The notes under the pieces were generated by a model. It saw only the letters and a program-made list of their open reading frames with translations, searched no databases and had not been told where the DNA came from. From Spirochaetales bacterium (GTDB taxonomy: Bacteria; Spirochaetota; Spirochaetia; JABMQR01): DNA of 8,175 nucleotides. A program made the translations under genes and the position numbers. The stretch lies in assembly GCA_023139255.1 (NCBI GenBank), contig JAGLNY010000063.1:1-8175 (forward strand). Direction: 5' to 3'. Positions 7,537 to 8,175 of the stretch are shown piece after piece (the stretch's first letter is position 1; every line of letters starts with the position of its first letter).

Positions 7537-7547
7537 TTTAACCTCTA
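7537..7547 (-). promoter_or_regulatory. Ribosome binding site overlapping the upstream permease stop codon
   Basis: The GAGGT site (7545-7541) begins on the last base of the MalF-type gene's TAG stop and lies four bases before the ATG at 7536. Only eight bases separate the two genes, so ribosomes finishing the first can load onto the second, keeping the two subunits in step. Confidence 0.6.
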
Positions 7548-8175
7548 ATGAATTTCATTTTTTAATAAGTTTCTGTTATAGAGAATAACGAATCCCGAGA
7601 GGATGATCATCCAGATAACACCAATAGCCTGACCCTTACCAAGGTCAAAAAACTCAAACGCTTCCCGATAAGCACCAATGGAGAGGGTTGAAGTAGAAGA
7701 AAGCGGTCCTCCTGATGTCATTACCCAAATGGTCGTGAACAACTGGAAGTTATCAATAATAGTTATCAACATAACCGTTGCTATAACAGCTTTAAGATAA
7801 GGTAAAATAACACTTATATATAAACGATAAGCAGAAGCACCTTCCATTTTAGCAGCCTCAATCAATGTGACAGGAACGCTCTGCAATCCAGCCAGAATCA
7901 TAGTAATTGAAATGGGGAGTTGTTTCCAGATAATTGCTGTTATGACTGCAGTGAAAGCATACCCTCTTGTGGATAACCAGGCCAGATCATAATCGATAAG
8001 TCCCAGGCTTTTCAAAATAAAATTCACTATTCCATACTGAGGTTGGAACATCCATGAAAAAGTTACTGCAACAACAATCTGCGGAACAATCCATGGAAGA
8101 AGAAACAAACCGCTCACAACAGATCGAACAGGGTCCAGTACCCGGTGGTTGATCATTGACGCCAGAATAATACCG
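7545..8175 (-). CDS. Carbohydrate ABC transporter permease, MalF/UgpA type, partial (N-terminus beyond right edge)
   Basis: 209 residues are visible, and the frame is still open at the right edge. An ATG at 8156 exists, but the codons before it (GIILAS) continue the family pattern, so it is internal and about 80 N-terminal residues are missing. The visible part has FLLPWIVPQIVVAVTFSWMF, a hydrophobic segment preceding FQPQYGIVN, and the EAA loop IEAAKMEGASAYRLYISVIL. MTSGGPLSSTSTLSIGAYRE in the fifth-sixth helix loop is the classic MalF-type T-GGP signature. It is the partner of the MalG-type permease 8 bases downstream. In CUT1 operons the sugar-binding protein gene usually precedes this one, so it would be expected beyond the right edge. 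Confidence 0.94.
   Translation of the reverse strand, partial: GIILASMINHRVLDPVRSVVSGLFLLPWIVPQIVVAVTFSWMFQPQYGIVNFILKSLGLIDYDLAWLSTRGYAFTAVITAIIWKQLPISITMILAGLQSVPVTLIEAAKMEGASAYRLYISVILPYLKAVIATVMLITIIDNFQLFTTIWVMTSGGPLSSTSTLSIGAYREAFEFFDLGKGQAIGVIWMIILSGFVILYNRNLLKNEIH

Noticed and set aside
8154..8156. ATG as start of the MalF-type permease
   Set aside because: The frame stays open upstream and keeps the family pattern, and a 203-residue protein would lack the first membrane helices.

Overview
The window looks like a chromosomal piece of a Gram-negative-type, diderm bacterium. Two predicted outer-membrane beta-barrel proteins with signal peptides and a periplasmic-type tetratricopeptide protein imply an outer membrane. 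Moderate GC and a saccharolytic gene set (a glycoside hydrolase family 2 enzyme and a carbohydrate ABC transporter) would fit a free-living spirochaete. That placement is a guess from gene content; the window has no rRNA or other marker gene.

Layout. Bases 1-5746 hold four genes, all on the minus strand and closely spaced. In transcription order they are a Wzi-like outer-membrane protein (5746-4004), a secreted protein with about nine TPR repeats (3938-2835), a cytoplasmic GH2 glycosidase (2765-939), and an outer-membrane barrel protein (from 890) that runs off the left edge. Gaps of about 50-70 bases and the lack of clear terminators make one transcript plausible. A 171-base divergent promoter region (5747-5917) separates this cluster from a single plus-strand gene (5918-6490). 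That gene joins a two-segment membrane anchor to a YbjQ/UPF0145 domain. A 206-base convergent gap (6491-6696) follows. It has no obvious terminator but contains a coding-like relic without a start codon.

The right end (6697-8175) holds two minus-strand inner-membrane permeases of a MalFG/UgpAE-type sugar ABC transporter. They are translationally coupled. The upstream one is cut by the right edge, so its binding protein and any further genes lie outside.

How the genes may work together. The permease pair would import an oligosaccharide or similar solute, whose identity the sequence does not show. The GH2 enzyme has both catalytic glutamates and no signal peptide, so it could cleave imported glycosides in the cytoplasm. 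It sits in an envelope-protein cluster rather than next to the transporter, so a direct link is unproven. No tRNA, rRNA, CRISPR array, insertion sequence or prophage gene was seen. The less expected points are the edge-truncated barrel gene, the membrane-anchored YbjQ protein, a perfect palindrome over the TPR stop codon, a short motif recurring after three stop codons, and the relic near 6529-6648.
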